Shown here one piece after another: positions 20,559 through 31,676 of a stretch of DNA of 64,000 bases. The position numbers and the translations under genes are program-made. The stretch is from Pseudo-nitzschia pungens. Taxonomy: Eukaryota > Bacillariophyta > Bacillariophyceae > Bacillariales > Bacillariaceae. The stretch is from NCBI GenBank assembly GCA_037355855.1, contig CM074762.1, positions 1,736,001 to 1,800,000 on the forward strand, read 5' to 3'. The notes under the pieces were generated by a model. That model was not told the DNA's origin and did not search any database. It was given only the letters and a program-made list of their open reading frames with translations. How positions within the stretch are numbered: the stretch's first letter is position 1; every line of letters starts with the position of its first letter.

Positions 20559-21178
20559 GGTGACGATGAATTATACGTTGTAGGAGTAAGATTTAGAGGA
20601 TGTATTCGGAAGACAAGAACATGGAGCACTAGCGACGGAAAAGGATTCCTTTTCGTTTTCCAATTTGAAGGATCCTCTCCCCTAACGAAAAGTGATAAGA
20701 CCTTACCGTGCCATGCCGATGATCGATGACGCGATCGACGTGTTTCGTCTGTCTTACACTCGTGCCAAGACAGCAATTATACGTCCGTCCTGCGTACGTG
20801 TACGAAAACGCGGAAAAAGTATTTTTGCACCAATTCATGAAACAATTGGAAAGAGGACAGACGACAAAGATGCAAATCCACACACCGCTCATTCGATTGT
20901 TTCATGTTGCCCTCACATGGACTAAGCCTTAATCTCTGGTCTCTTCCTCTTTCAACTCGTACCGGGTACGAGTAATCTTACCTCGTACCTCGTACTCGTA
21001 GTTTGCACCGCAGCACGGTCAGGAACTAAGGTTACCTCTTCGATCCTGGGAATGCTTTTGCGTTATTGTCTTCGATCGTATCATCACTGATCAGTTAGAG
21101 TTAGAAGGGCACTGTGGTTATCATACAAAGAGTAATACCAGTATAGTTACCGAGAACATCAACAACAGCGATATCAAA
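20559..21178. other. divergent promoter region
   Basis: About 620 bp between the divergent plastid-protein and eIF3d genes. It includes a dense patch of GTACGAGTA, AATCTTACC and CTCGTAC motifs at 20958-21000 and an AAGGTTACC near 21029, about 150 bp before the eIF3d ATG. These are candidates for core or proximal promoter elements of this genome. Confidence 0.45.
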
Positions 21179-23150
21179 ATGTCAACCCCTTTTTCAGTTC
21201 CGTTCGTTGTCTCCAATCCCGATTCGTGGGGTCCCCCACCTCCCGGTGCGGACGAAGGCAATCCAAATGCCCCTCCTAGCTCCACCAAGTTTTTGGACTT
21301 GCCGTACTCGCCTTTTGGACGAAGCGACCGTTTGGGGCGAGCCGCTGATTTCACAAACGGCAATCGCGGAGACAGAAGTCGATTCAATCGCCAGGGTCGC
21401 TACGACAAGAACGATCGCAACGACCGTCGCAACAAAAACGACGACGTTAGTGACGACGAGAGCGAAAACTTTCAATTGGTCGATACCAGCAAAGCAACAA
21501 CCACTAAACGATTTGTTCCTCCAGCAGCCAAGCGTCGCCAGCACTCCGCTCGTCTGCGACAAGTCAATGCTCGAAGACAGCAACAAGGCGGCCCTTCCTT
21601 CTCTCTCTCGAAACAGGAAGGATTCGGTGGACGTGGACGAGGCGCAGCGGGTCGCGGAGGAAGAGGTGGACGAGGAGGAAGAGGCCGAGGGGGTCGCGGA
21701 GGACGTGGATACAACAACAATCGCATCGATCGTCAACCATCTGTTGCCGTTCAACCCGATTGGCTCAAGGTGGAAGAACTCGATCTCGCCAAAGTCACAA
21801 AGAATCTGTCTGGAACCAGTGTCACCGACAAAAAGTCAAAGAAGGCGATGGAGGAGGCTGTTCCCACTCCAGAGGATATCTTGTGGTGCGGTTTCCTCGA
21901 CCAATACAACGATGTTTACGACAAGGTCACTGCTCGGCAGCCCGCTCCCCTCAAGCGCATGGCAACCAAGGAATTTTATCCCGTTACCACTACGGACGAT
22001 CCCGTCCTGGAGAAGTTGGCCGTCGATGGAATCGGTGGTGCAGGAGAGGGTGACAAGAGAAGTATTTTTGTCACGGACAACATTTTGGCTCACTTGATGA
22101 CTTGTAGCCGATCCGTCTATCCCTGGGATTTGGTCATCCAAAAAACCGCTGGTGGGCTTTTGTTCTTGGACAAGCGTGACAACAGTCAGCTGGATTACTT
22201 GACCGTCTGGGAGACCGCTTACAACCCACCACAACCCGCCAAGGAAGGGGAAGACGGAACAGCCAATATCAACACCCCCGAACGCCTCGGGTTGGAGGCA
22301 ACTACCATCAACCAAAACTTTTCGCAACAAATTTTGCGAAAGTCTGGCCGAAAGGACATGGACTTGCCAAACCCTTTCTTCGACGAAGAAGACGCCGATG
22401 GCATGGAACCTGCCTCCGTTGCATACCGGTACCGTAAATTCGCGCTGGATGAGAACACGACGCTTGTGTGCCGTACCGAATTGCACGGTCTCGTCAAGAA
22501 GTCGCAATACATGACGGCATTCGCACTCAACGAATACATTCCGCCACCAACGAGCGGCGTTCCGTCTCCTGCCCAATCGAAAACCTGGTAAGTATCGTGG
22601 AGAGAGAGAGAGAGAGCAATAGACACAGAACCATACTCTGATTGTTCGCGACGGAACGCCAACCGAAATCGCAAAAAACCTTTGCGAAAGATCCATTTCT
22701 CACCAATAGATTGCTTTGAATCCTTTTTTCTCTCAAATTACGTCTTTTCAATTTTGTCCCTTCCGTGTTGAAAACAACAGGCGTGATAATATCGACTCGT
22801 CGCGTGGTTCTGTCTTGGCGAACGAGCTCAAGAACAACTCCTTCAAGCTTGCGAAATGGACTGCTCAATCTCTTTTGGCTGGTGCTGACCAGATGAAGAT
22901 CGGTTTCTGTTCTCGAGCGAACCCAAAGAGCGCTTACGAGCACGTGATTCTCGCGACACAGTTTTATCGCCCGAAGGATTTTGCCCAACAAATTACACTG
23001 AGCGAGACACAAATGTGGGCCATGCTCCGTATGTTTGTGACAATGTTCTCCAAGCAAGAGGAAGGAAAGTATGTCCTGATGCGAGACCCCAACAAGGCTG
23101 TTTTGACTTTGTACAAGGTTCCACAGGACACTTTCGAAGAAGACGAGTAA
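21179..23150 (+). CDS. EIF3D: translation initiation factor eIF3 subunit D
   Basis: Two exons, 21179-22587 and 22781-23150, encode 592 residues. The intron of 193 bp (GTAAGT to CAG) splits the tryptophan codon TG|G in a K-T-W-R context. eIF3d is the cap-binding subunit of the eIF3 complex, which recruits the 43S ribosomal particle to mRNA in the cytosol. The N-terminus has [12 protein letters not shown] and [21 protein letters not shown], both typical. An RGG-rich segment at about 150-175 is expected to bind RNA. The core carries [33 protein letters not shown] and YRYRKFALD. The last exon has [18 protein letters not shown] and the acidic tail FEEDE. The length is close to the family norm of roughly 550. 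An (AG)8 run lies just after the donor at 22601-22616. The product is expected to be abundant and constitutive. Confidence 0.95.
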
Positions 23151-24026
23151 ACTTGCAATCCACGTTTTAAATCATAGAAAACTGCCCTTGTCATTTGGTC
23201 GCTATCACCAGCAGTCGTTTGTGTTGACATCTGGTGTGGTCCGTACAATAAATAGGAGCAATCAGAACAACAAGCACAGCACCTTGTTCCCAAAGTACAC
23301 ATTTTAAAAAAAATTATGCATGAAATCACGACTTAAAGTCTCTATGATAGGAGTATTTAGTATTTCAACAACAACAAGCAAAGTGGCAACTTGTGACGAC
23401 CTCATACTGTATTTCACACTGCTTATTTGATAACAGACAGATGTACAATACTTCATCACCTAGTCAGTCATTTGGGACAATATACTGATGATTGATATGA
23501 AGTTTGTCGTTTCATCTTGTCTTAATGGTGGCGTTTCTGCAGATTAAGAGCACAAAAAATTGAACAAGATGAAAAAATTTTATTCTTTCATCATTCATTG
23601 GGATGTTTCCTTGTCAACAAACGAACTTCTCTTACTACAACGTAGTAGCCTTAACCTTACCTCTATTATTTTCATCTTATCAAAAGTCGAGATTGAATTC
23701 GTGACCTATGAGTAGCGTTAATACATACTATATGTATGAGTATTGTCGACAATATTTTCTGGATTTTTTATTGACTCGTTCGAGTGAATCGTCAAGAGAT
23801 AGTTCTTGAATACAAAAGATCGGCACGTTGAACCTGACGTACGCACAGAAAAGCCGGTACAAAGTTTTAGCGGTCGTTCTGTATCCTCTACCCTCCCCGT
23901 ACGATAAGAGCCGTTGCGTTGACGTACGACAGGGTTTTTGCTTTGTTGGGCACTGGGGTATGACATCAACATCAATTCGATTGCATTCACATTACTTGTA
24001 CAATTTTATATTCAACTGTTTCAACC
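23151..24026. other. spacer between co-oriented genes
   Basis: About 875 bp containing the eIF3d 3' UTR and the promoter of the small plastid protein. It is AT-rich. Short motifs of the GTAGCCTTAACCTTAC type occur near 23645-23660. No gene was found. Confidence 0.4.
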
Positions 24027-24485
24027 ATGTACCGAACTCTTCTCGTCCTCGCTTTGTGCATCGCCGTTGCTTCGGCTTTCGCCCCTATCGCCAACCACGC
24101 TGTTGGTAAGTTGATTTCATCGGCAGCAATGATTATATGCAGGAGACGGCTACAAGCGACCTACGTCGACGATCTTCTCAGAGATTTGCGACATGATGTT
24201 GGGGCAGGTTTAAAAAATCCCTCCGCTGATCCAATTGATGCCCATTAACGAGTTTCTAACAATTTTGTTTTGCATGATTTCATTTTTCCTTCTGATATAG
24301 CCCCTATGGTTGATGCCCCTCAATTCATGGACAACGCCGTTGTCGAATTCTCCAACCAAGTCGCCTCTTCCCAGGTTCTTGCCTCCAGTGTGAGCGACTT
24401 CGGAGGATACTTCTTCCCTGTCTTCGGAATTGGATCCCTTGCTGCCTTGATCTTGTTCCTTGCCCCTCCTCTTGCCGATGAATAA
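24027..24485 (+). CDS. very small plastid-targeted membrane protein with canonical ASAFAP motif
   Basis: Two exons, 24027-24105 and 24301-24485, encode 87 residues. The 195-bp intron runs from GTAAGT at 24106 to TAG at 24300 in phase 1. Residues 1-17 are a signal peptide (MYRTLLVLALCIAVASA), followed by FAP, so the ASA|FAP plastid-import motif of diatoms is complete. The mature chain is only about 55-70 residues, with an acidic, alanine/serine-rich front and one hydrophobic helix at about 62-80 (FPVFGIGSLAALILFLAPPL) ending in ADE. This looks like a low-molecular-weight thylakoid subunit of a photosystem or light-harvesting complex; I cannot assign which. The intron almost exactly separates presequence from mature protein. 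Fewer than 60 codons of its second exon would be recognised by simple ORF calling from an ATG. Confidence 0.8.
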
Positions 24486-25640
24486 ACAATCAGTTTGATG
24501 CATCAGTATACTGGGTACCGTGCCACGGGACGGAATAGAAACATTACGCTTTGAGAAAACTGAGCACGGATGTGGATTCTGGAGTAATGCTACACATACA
24601 CCATATCAGAATAGACTTAGGTATTTCGGGAATTGAATTATTCCCTCGAGAACTTTTCAAAGTTTCTGGTTTTGCAGAGATCATACAAATTTCTTTTACT
24701 TCTTTGATAGTTTTCTTATCAAAGTAGAAAGTGTGTCGTAATGCTGTGCGCTCTCCGTGTAGTTTTTCTGTGAATGTTGTGAATTCTTCGAGTCACAAGA
24801 GGTAGAATCAAATATCCTTTCGTTGCAAATCAATCCGAAAAAACATCCCAGGACGACTTACTTCTGCAAGATCCTATACACGATGTGCAGCACAGATTTT
24901 GTTGGGAAAAGAGAGGAATCCGATGGAAAAGTCGGAAGGTTTACTCCTACTAGAGTGATACAGTAGTAGACGTCCTACTTCATTAGGTCCTAACTTATTC
25001 ACCATAACTAACTTGAACAATGTCTGCCGTTGCCTTTTTCTCTACGGTCTGAATAACTAGTGCAAGCATACACTGTTCAATGGTGATGGATTGGCAATGC
25101 CTTTAGCTTGGGAATATCGTCTTGAATCGACTCTTCCTACGGGCACAAGAAGGTCAAGACATTGCAGTTCGGTTTCGAGTCGACATCAGTTCTCGACTTT
25201 CCATCGAAGTATTTTATTAATATTTGTGCTCTTGGCCCTTAGTGCTCATAACCTATGTGATTGTTCTTATTTTTTTGTCGTCGTGTATTATTATTATTTT
25301 TGAGACTGAAATCTCTCATCAGTCATTGATCAAAGGGAAGAATTTTTCCTTACAGTATTATTCGGGGTGCCTTCGAAGCGGTCTGTCCGTCGTCGTTCTC
25401 AGATGACCGAACGTCGAATTACAATAACCAGTACAAGTAAGAGTAGGCTACGAACCTGTACGAGAACTACTCGTAACTTACTCATACCGTAAGTGCCTGC
25501 CCAGTGGCATCTTTGTGGTGTGCTTCTGAACCATTGCTAATAAGGTTCTTACCGTAATTTTCTGCTGAAAACGAGTGAGCGACTCTTGCGTGTCAGATTG
25601 CGTACTTCCAACGAATGCTTATGTTTTGACAAACGAATCC
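24486..25640. other. AT-rich spacer
   Basis: About 1.15 kb with no gene supported. Motifs of the TACGAGAACTACTCGTAACTTACTC kind cluster at 25430-25510. The stretch holds the 3' UTR of the plastid protein and of the tentative minus-strand gene at 25641. Confidence 0.4.
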
Positions 25641-26247
25641 TTATGATTGGTTGTAAATCGAGCGCGCCGCAACCATTCGCACGCATTTTTCGTAATTTGC
25701 AATCATCGTCAATCTTGCGAGATTTTCATTCGAGGGTTTTTCTTCTTCCTGTTTCGGTGGTAAGAAATTCTCGAGTTTTTCAACGCTACCGTACTCGTAC
25801 TGGTACTGCGGGGGACCAGAGCTCTCGCTTCGAGCGGCACTAGCGCCTGAGCGATTTTCCTCTTCTTTTTTGTCGAGAGACCGTCGGAAACCAAACAAAT
25901 CACCTACGATTGGCCAAGCCCCCTGCTGTTTGACGCGAAAGGGATCAGCCCTCCCAGTGCTTTTCGCCGATACGAAACTGTCCAGAGTGATTCAGTACAT
26001 TATAATAGAACAGATAGGTGGTAAAAGTTTTACCTAAATCCTTCTATTTGAAAAAGGATCTCTGTGCTATCACAAAGAACTATCGGTCATGACCCGCTGC
26101 GAATAAATTTGTCGCACCACCTGTCCAGATTTTTCTTGTCTTCTTATTACCGCTTGGTGCCGGTTCAACCTCGGTGACGATAGACACAACACCGACTGTC
26201 TCATTCCAGCTCGCGATTGCTGCGGCACGGGTCAAGAAATATTGCAT
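25641..26247 (-). CDS. tentative two-exon gene of unknown function, divergent from the deubiquitinase
   Basis: The frame ending at the TAA 25643-25641 has protein-like composition (ENLARLTMIANYEKCVRMV) but no ATG. Upstream, an ATG at 26247-26245 opens a 55-codon frame (MQYFLTRAAAIASWNETVGV). A donor GTAATA at 26150 and a TAG acceptor ending at 25904 join them in phase 1, giving exons 26247-26151 and 25903-25641 and 119 residues. An alternative acceptor (CAG ending at 25978) would add an attractive segment, ADPFRVKQQGAWPIVGDLF, but I found no donor in matching phase. The gene would start only 160 bp from the divergent deubiquitinase. There is no domain I recognise. The N-terminus could be a mitochondrial presequence (basic, amphipathic, few acids). 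Exon structure is uncertain. Confidence 0.35.
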
Positions 26248-26408
26248 GTCGTGACTTTAGCTGTAAGCTGCACGTTTAGTTTTTGTGACTGGGTTTGTCT
26301 GTGTTTCTTGTGTTGTCGTGTAGTGCCAGCTAGAATAAAAGAGAGCGACGCCTCTCCGAAGTATACCAACCGTGGAATATTTTCCACCAAAAATTTAAGA
26401 CTATAAAC

Positions 26409-28929
26409 ATGCCCCAACAACGGGGAAACAGAGAGAATGGGAACAGCGACGACAATACTCCAGTAGTTCTCCCTCCTCGCCCTCCACAACGAGCTGTGGC
26501 TCGCGCTGTTTCGAACTTGGGCAATACCTGGTACGTGATTATATGACGGAGAGAGAAGAGCGTCCAAGTGGGAATTCTTCCCGAACGTTCGTAGCGGATT
26601 TGTGTGATTTTACTCTCGCTAACATGTGCAGTCATATTTCGGTCACTTTTCACAGCTACATGAACGCTGTCTTGCAGGCCCTGGCTCATGCCCCCGAGCT
26701 CTGTATGGCCATGGATGTCAACAGTCATCGTATGAGCTGCCCCATTTACAAGGAAAATGCCGAAAAGATGGCTGCCAGATCGGCCGCATCGTCTGCTCCA
26801 TCTTCCCGTTCGTCGTCGCCTGACAACACAGCGAATAGCAACTTCGACGATAACGGAGAACTCAAAAGTGTTTACACCTATTCGTCGACAGGAAGTGTCG
26901 GAACTCGAAAATCCACGAGACGGTCGGCTCGCACAAACAGTCCTAGCAACACTGAGAACGGCGAAGACAAGAGCTTGGGAGATCCTAATGTCACCAAGTT
27001 TTGCGCTCTTTGCGAAGCTGAGCACCATATGGATCGTGTTCACCGAAACAGCAACAACGGGAGATCTTCGAGTGGCAGCATTACCGGAAGCAGCAAACCC
27101 GTGTCACCAATGGATTTTGTTCATGGGTTTATAGACCACGTGGCTCCCGATAGTTTCCGGGTAGGTCAACAAGAGGACTCTCACGAGTTTCTTCGTTTGT
27201 TGATCGAAGCGATGCAAAAATCGTGCCAACAAGCTAGATCTCACAAGACAAGAAAGGTATACCAAGGAAATCCTCAAGACACGCCTACGGAATCCATTCC
27301 CTCCGAAGCCGAATCGGAGAGCGTTGATTCCTCTGCCAACAATAACAAAGGAAAAGAATCTCTCGATACAGAGTACCCCTTTCAACTCTTCAGTGGAAAG
27401 ATTGAATCGAAGGTTACTTGTGGCTATTGCCATACGACTAGCTCAACATTAGATCCTATCGAAGACCTTGGATTAGAAGTCACACCAATCGCCGGAGCCA
27501 CTATGCCCTTGGGAGGACGACGAAACACACCCAGTCCCGTCCCGACATCTTCGCTTGCGGATGTTTCGCATGCCCTTCAGCGCTTTGCTTGTGCCGAAGA
27601 TCTTGACGCCGGATACAAGTGCGAGAAGTGTGGCAAGGTTGGTAAGGCTACGAAACAAATGCGTTTGGCATCCATTCCTCCCATTCTGACGCTTCACCTA
27701 AAGCGATTTCGCTACGGAGCTTCAGATCCATCCATGGCCAACGCTGGCGGTGGTGCCGGTTTGCTTGCACACGGTGGTGGCGGGTACCTCCCAACCCGGC
27801 GTAGCCAACGAACATCCGAAGTAAGTCAACTCATGGCATCTTCTGGAGGCGTGACTTCAGGTGTTGCTGGCACCGACTGGTTTATCGGAAAGAGTGGATC
27901 GGCCAAGATCGAGGGACCCTCTGAGTTCAAGGCCGTCATGGATCTCAAACCATACCTGACGGACGAATTACAGAAGAAACACGGTAACATGCTGTGTCGT
28001 CTCTTTGCTGTTGTGGTTCACGTCGGAAAGAACTCTCATAGTGGCCATTATTTAGCGTAAGTTATTCGCGACAATATATTCCCGGTCGATCCCCACCATT
28101 GATTGAAGCATAAGTATGCAATCAGCTCATAGTTTTTCTTTTCTGCATCATTTACAGCTACGTTCGGAATATTGCCAAAAACGAATGGTGGAAGATGGAC
28201 GACTCACGCGTCTCACTGGTATCCACCGAAGAAGTTTTGAGATCCGAAGCTTATATGCTCTTTTACAGAGTTGTCGACCATCCATATAGCAAGAAATTAG
28301 CGGGTCAAGTCAAAGCACTGAATGATTCCTATAACGTTGCTGAGGCCTTGAAGGCAAAAGAAGAGAAAGAAGCAGCTGCTGCTGAAAAGGAAACAGAAGA
28401 GGAGTCGACTGGAACCGCAGAAAAATCAAGCGATAGTCAACCGAAAAAGTCGTCCCGTTCCTCTGATCGGTCGATTGGATCTGGTCCAGCTGCAAGTGTC
28501 AAGAGAAACCACAGGAAACGGAAGGCTCCTGAATTTTTCAGTGGCGAAGACTGGGCGCGGTCTAAGACCGTCATCGCCGAGAAAAACATCGCGAGATTTC
28601 GGGATGTCGAAGGTAAGGTCAGCAAGTACATTACTTTCACCCCCGAATTCGAAAAATTACTCTCAGAGCATGCGTTAAGAACGAATGCCAAACTCGGTGA
28701 GGTTCCAAGCTCGGGAACTAATTTACTGGATAATTGCGGCATTAACTGTACAGAAGACATAAATATCACATTACTCAGATGTTTTCTTGCGGTGAGCAAA
28801 AATGATAGCATCGTCGACTTTGCCCCAACACCAACTCCTACCATGACAACAAGATCAACAGCTGCCTCTCGTGTAAAGTTGCAGTCGTCGTCGATTCACG
28901 TTGTTGACCCTACCGACGATCTTCTTTGA
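26409..28929 (+). CDS. ubiquitin-specific protease (C19, USP36/USP42-like)
   Basis: Three exons, 26409-26530, 26656-28056 and 28158-28929, give 764 residues. The first intron (125 bp) cuts the catalytic cysteine codon as TG|C inside the Cys box NLGNTCYMNAVLQALAH (C41). The second (101 bp) sits just after the His box HSGHYLA (H505), leaving YVRN and the EWWKMDDS strand in exon 3. Between them are DSFRVGQQEDSHEFL (QQD box), the zinc-ribbon cysteines in VTCGYCHT and YKCEKCGK, and PPILTLHLKRF. The enzyme removes ubiquitin from substrates. The subgroup is usually nuclear or nucleolar, and the lysine-rich stretch KRNHRKRK in exon 3 would suit nuclear import. A Ser/Asn-rich insertion at about 85-150 separates the Cys box from the rest. 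A GTG or later ATG in the frame at 26543 is spurious, because that frame is partly intron. Confidence 0.92.
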
Positions 28930-29372
28930 TCACAAGAAATGAACCTTCCATAGCGAAACAACATTTCAAACATACACACCACTCCCGCCATTTTGTTCGC
29001 ATAAAAACCTAAAAAAACAGAATCATTCCCAGTGGCTACCTCTCTTGGACAGATGTAGCGATCTTTGGGTTGTACATTCATACATATATAACGTTCTGTT
29101 CCAATTTGGTGCGTGGAACCAATGCTAAGATAAATACATTTAGAAAATACACAATTCTTGATACGACAATTGAGACAGCAGTCATCTCCTCCTATGGACA
29201 AATTGCCTAGCTTTCGACAATGAATCGAACTTCCGAAGCAAAAAAATGACGCGGGTTTCATAGAAGGTCAAATTGATGAGGATACTGTACAATTCCAAAG
29301 TTTTCAATTTCGTCAATGGCAGTGCACAAGTATCTTGATGTTTCCTGCAAAGTCACGGTATCGGTGACGTCA
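28930..29372. other. 3'-3' spacer
   Basis: About 440 bp between convergent genes, AT-rich, presumably both 3' UTRs. Nothing else was seen. Confidence 0.45.
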
Positions 29373-30419
29373 TCAGTAATATCCATTTCCACCCTGGTGA
29401 TAATTCCCAGAATACCCAGGGTAACCCATACTTGGTGATGATGAATAGCTCGAAAAGGCATTCACACTCGGAGCCGTCATTGTCGAGTAATAATTAACGG
29501 GAGATTGCCCATAGTAATTGCCTTCGGGGGAACTAGATTGCTGTTCATGATGAGGACTGTGCCTCAGGAGTGAAAGTGTGCGCTTTCGGAAGAGCAGATT
29601 GCGTATCAGTTTGTATATCAACCATCCACCTCCGAACACAAATGCGTATCGAAGGGCTTTCAGTCGCTTTCGTTTCTGCTTCTCTTCTTCCGTCTCGTGT
29701 GCGCGTTCCATGCAGTCTAAGGCCCTCATTTCGTGGAAGGTCGCAACGGCGTGATCGACCATTTGGTTCAGCGACTCCCACGCCTGTTGCAAGGCCTGCT
29801 GATTTGCTCCAACAACGTAAACCGCTTGGGTGATCGAGAAAATTATGTTCTGAACGTTGTACACTATCTGGTTGAGCCCAGAAAGATAGGGCATGCCGCC
29901 CATTGTGTTCATTCCCAGGTACGGCGAAGGAGGCATCATCATCGAGGCTCCACCGTAGAGACCGTAAGGAGAAACAGTCCCGATGCCACCGTACGGCGCT
30001 AAACCCGTGGCATCGAGCGAAGATGCCAATTGTGTGGATGTTGCTCCTGTTGCTGCATCTTCGTTCTGGATACTGCTGGCAGCACTACGGGATTCCTCTG
30101 TTGTCGCGGACTGCCGATGAGAGGAAAAGGGCGATGCTGAAGGTCGACGATTCGATTCGGTTTTCCGCGAAAGCTCCTTCTGCTTGTTACTTCGTTGTGA
30201 TGAAGCAATTCCTCGTGCCACACGCCTGTTTTCTCGGAGCGACGATGACGATGACGACGACGACGAGCGTTGTGCTGATCGAAGTGCGCCATTCCCGGTA
30301 CGTGTAGAAGATTTGGCGAATTTCGTGGAATGTTTCGTTCCACTCGTCTCGTGGATGAGCGGAAGGTGAGTCGACGCGCCACCGGTTGAGGCGTCGTGCG
30401 TAGGAATGCTAGGGGGCAT
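29373..30419 (-). CDS. PEX13-like peroxisomal membrane protein (docking complex), SH3 domain not seen
   Basis: A single exon of 348 residues if translation starts at the ATG 30419-30417. The frame is open to 30581 but only from a GTG, so an upstream exon is possible. Residues 1-130 are Ser/Arg-rich and disordered. A Gly/Tyr/Met/Pro-rich stretch at about 140-180 (APYGGIGTVSPYGLYGG) precedes a long amphipathic helix region (GLNQIVYNVQNIIFSITQAV) and a Lys-rich helix. A membrane-like segment at about 257-277 (YAFVFGGGWLIYKLIRNLLF) follows. The tail is Tyr/Ser/Gly-rich. This order resembles the PEX13 N-terminal domain, whose proteins dock import receptors at peroxisomes and form a YG-rich pore phase. 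No SH3 domain follows, as also reported for plant PEX13. The assignment rests on layout and is moderate. Confidence 0.5.
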   Translation of the reverse strand: MPPSIPTHDASTGGASTHLPLIHETSGTKHSTKFAKSSTRTGNGALRSAQRSSSSSSSSSLRENRRVARGIASSQRSNKQKELSRKTESNRRPSASPFSSHRQSATTEESRSAASSIQNEDAATGATSTQLASSLDATGLAPYGGIGTVSPYGLYGGASMMMPPSPYLGMNTMGGMPYLSGLNQIVYNVQNIIFSITQAVYVVGANQQALQQAWESLNQMVDHAVATFHEMRALDCMERAHETEEEKQKRKRLKALRYAFVFGGGWLIYKLIRNLLFRKRTLSLLRHSPHHEQQSSSPEGNYYGQSPVNYYSTMTAPSVNAFSSYSSSPSMGYPGYSGNYHQGGNGYY

Positions 30420-30739
30420 CCTGCCAATCTTTCTACTGGGAATATCGATTGATCCTTCAGTGCACGTTGAACTCCGTTGTTGCCTCGACACGAGAGATGA
30501 TGGATGAGGAACAAAAAGTCGTCGACTTCCGTCTTTCGTCACGAAACGTACCGTAACTCTGTCGAGAGTTGGCGACAACACCAGCGAAAGAGGATGGACG
30601 AGGAACTACAATTGTGGTATGAATTATCGTACCGTAGGTACGATACATAAGGTTAATTACCGTGTACTTGTCTCAATATCTTCAATCTTCAAACGCCAAC
30701 ATACCGGTACCGTACGGACTCACTCGCAAGAGTACGAGT

Positions 30740-30786
30740 ACACATTGTACAAGTACTAGTAGTAGTACTAGTAGTAGTAGTACTGC
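30740..30786. repeat. AGTACTAGTAGTAG micro-palindrome cluster
   Basis: A run made of overlapping ACTAGT and AGTACT units, self-complementary throughout. The same sequence type recurs at 31480-31515, 35997-36105, 45352-45412 and 45588-45620. Confidence 0.7.
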
Positions 30787-31228
30787 TGGAGCGTCTTCGA
30801 GTTTACAATAATCCCATTCAAAAAGTAGTGCTTGTTGTGTTACCTGGTAGTAATTAAGGTTTACTACTAGTTTATGATGCCAGAAGATCTACCACCAGGT
30901 TTTACTATTGAAGAATTCCTCCTCAACTCCACCAATAGAACGCTCTTCCTCCTCCCTTTATTAGTGGTATTTTTGTTCTTGTTGTTCTTGCTGCTGGAAC
31001 AGCATTGTGATTACGAGTGCTGGTAGTAGTACCACCACCACTTTGCTGCTGCTGCTGCTGCTGCTGCCTTCATTTCTTCTTCTTGTCGCTTGCTTGCTGC
31101 TGATGGTTTGGCACCAGCAGCAGCAGGAGGAGGAGGATGTTCTAGTAGTATTCTCACTAGTACCAAACAAGTATCCAGCACAAGACACAGCATTTTACTC
31201 AGGCAGAAATGGTGGTACATTCAAATGT

Positions 31229-31282
31229 CCAATGCATGTTTCTGGCTCGTGGGAACCAATGCATGTTTCTGGCTCGTGGGAA
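31229..31282 (+). repeat. perfect 27-bp tandem duplication
   Basis: The 27 bases from 31229 to 31255 are repeated exactly at 31256-31282. The unit begins CCAATGCATG and ends CTCGTGGGAA. Two identical copies suggest a recent slippage or repair event. Confidence 0.9.
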
Positions 31283-31676
31283 GAAGAATGAAAGAAGGGT
31301 TCCGTTTGGCAACAGCGGCAGTCAGAAGGGGTTTCAACGCCGCAGGTACCACCATTATCACCCATAGTAGCGGCACGTCCTCCTCCAGTCATGCGTGGTT
31401 CTTCTGACCCAATGTTTCTCCCACGATGCAGCAAAAAGAGGGTAACGCTGGTCAACTTCAATCATCCGCAAAAGTATCATTACTACTAGTACTAGTACTA
31501 CACGTACTAGTAGTGAAGGAGAAAATGAAATGAGTGGCTTCTTAAAAAAACACTATCATTTGCAGCAGTTCAAAATTCCTTTGGAACATATCTACCAGAA
31601 AATGCTCAAGCTTGCAAAAGTAATAATTGAATTGAAGTCGCGTTCTTTGAGGACTGATGCACCAGGGCTCTTCATG

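Larger units (their letters stand above)
30420..31676. other. repeat-rich spacer
   Basis: About 1.25 kb with no gene. It contains CTAGTAC micro-palindrome clusters near 30750-30785 and 31480-31515, a GCT trinucleotide run at 31045-31066, and a perfect 27-bp tandem duplication at 31229-31282. Frames across the GCT run (polyleucine or polyalanine in various frames) are artefacts of the repeat. Confidence 0.55.

Noticed and set aside
31007..31291. Polyleucine/polyserine frames in a spacer
   Set aside because: They are produced by the GCT trinucleotide run and the 27-bp duplication and exist in several frames on both strands.
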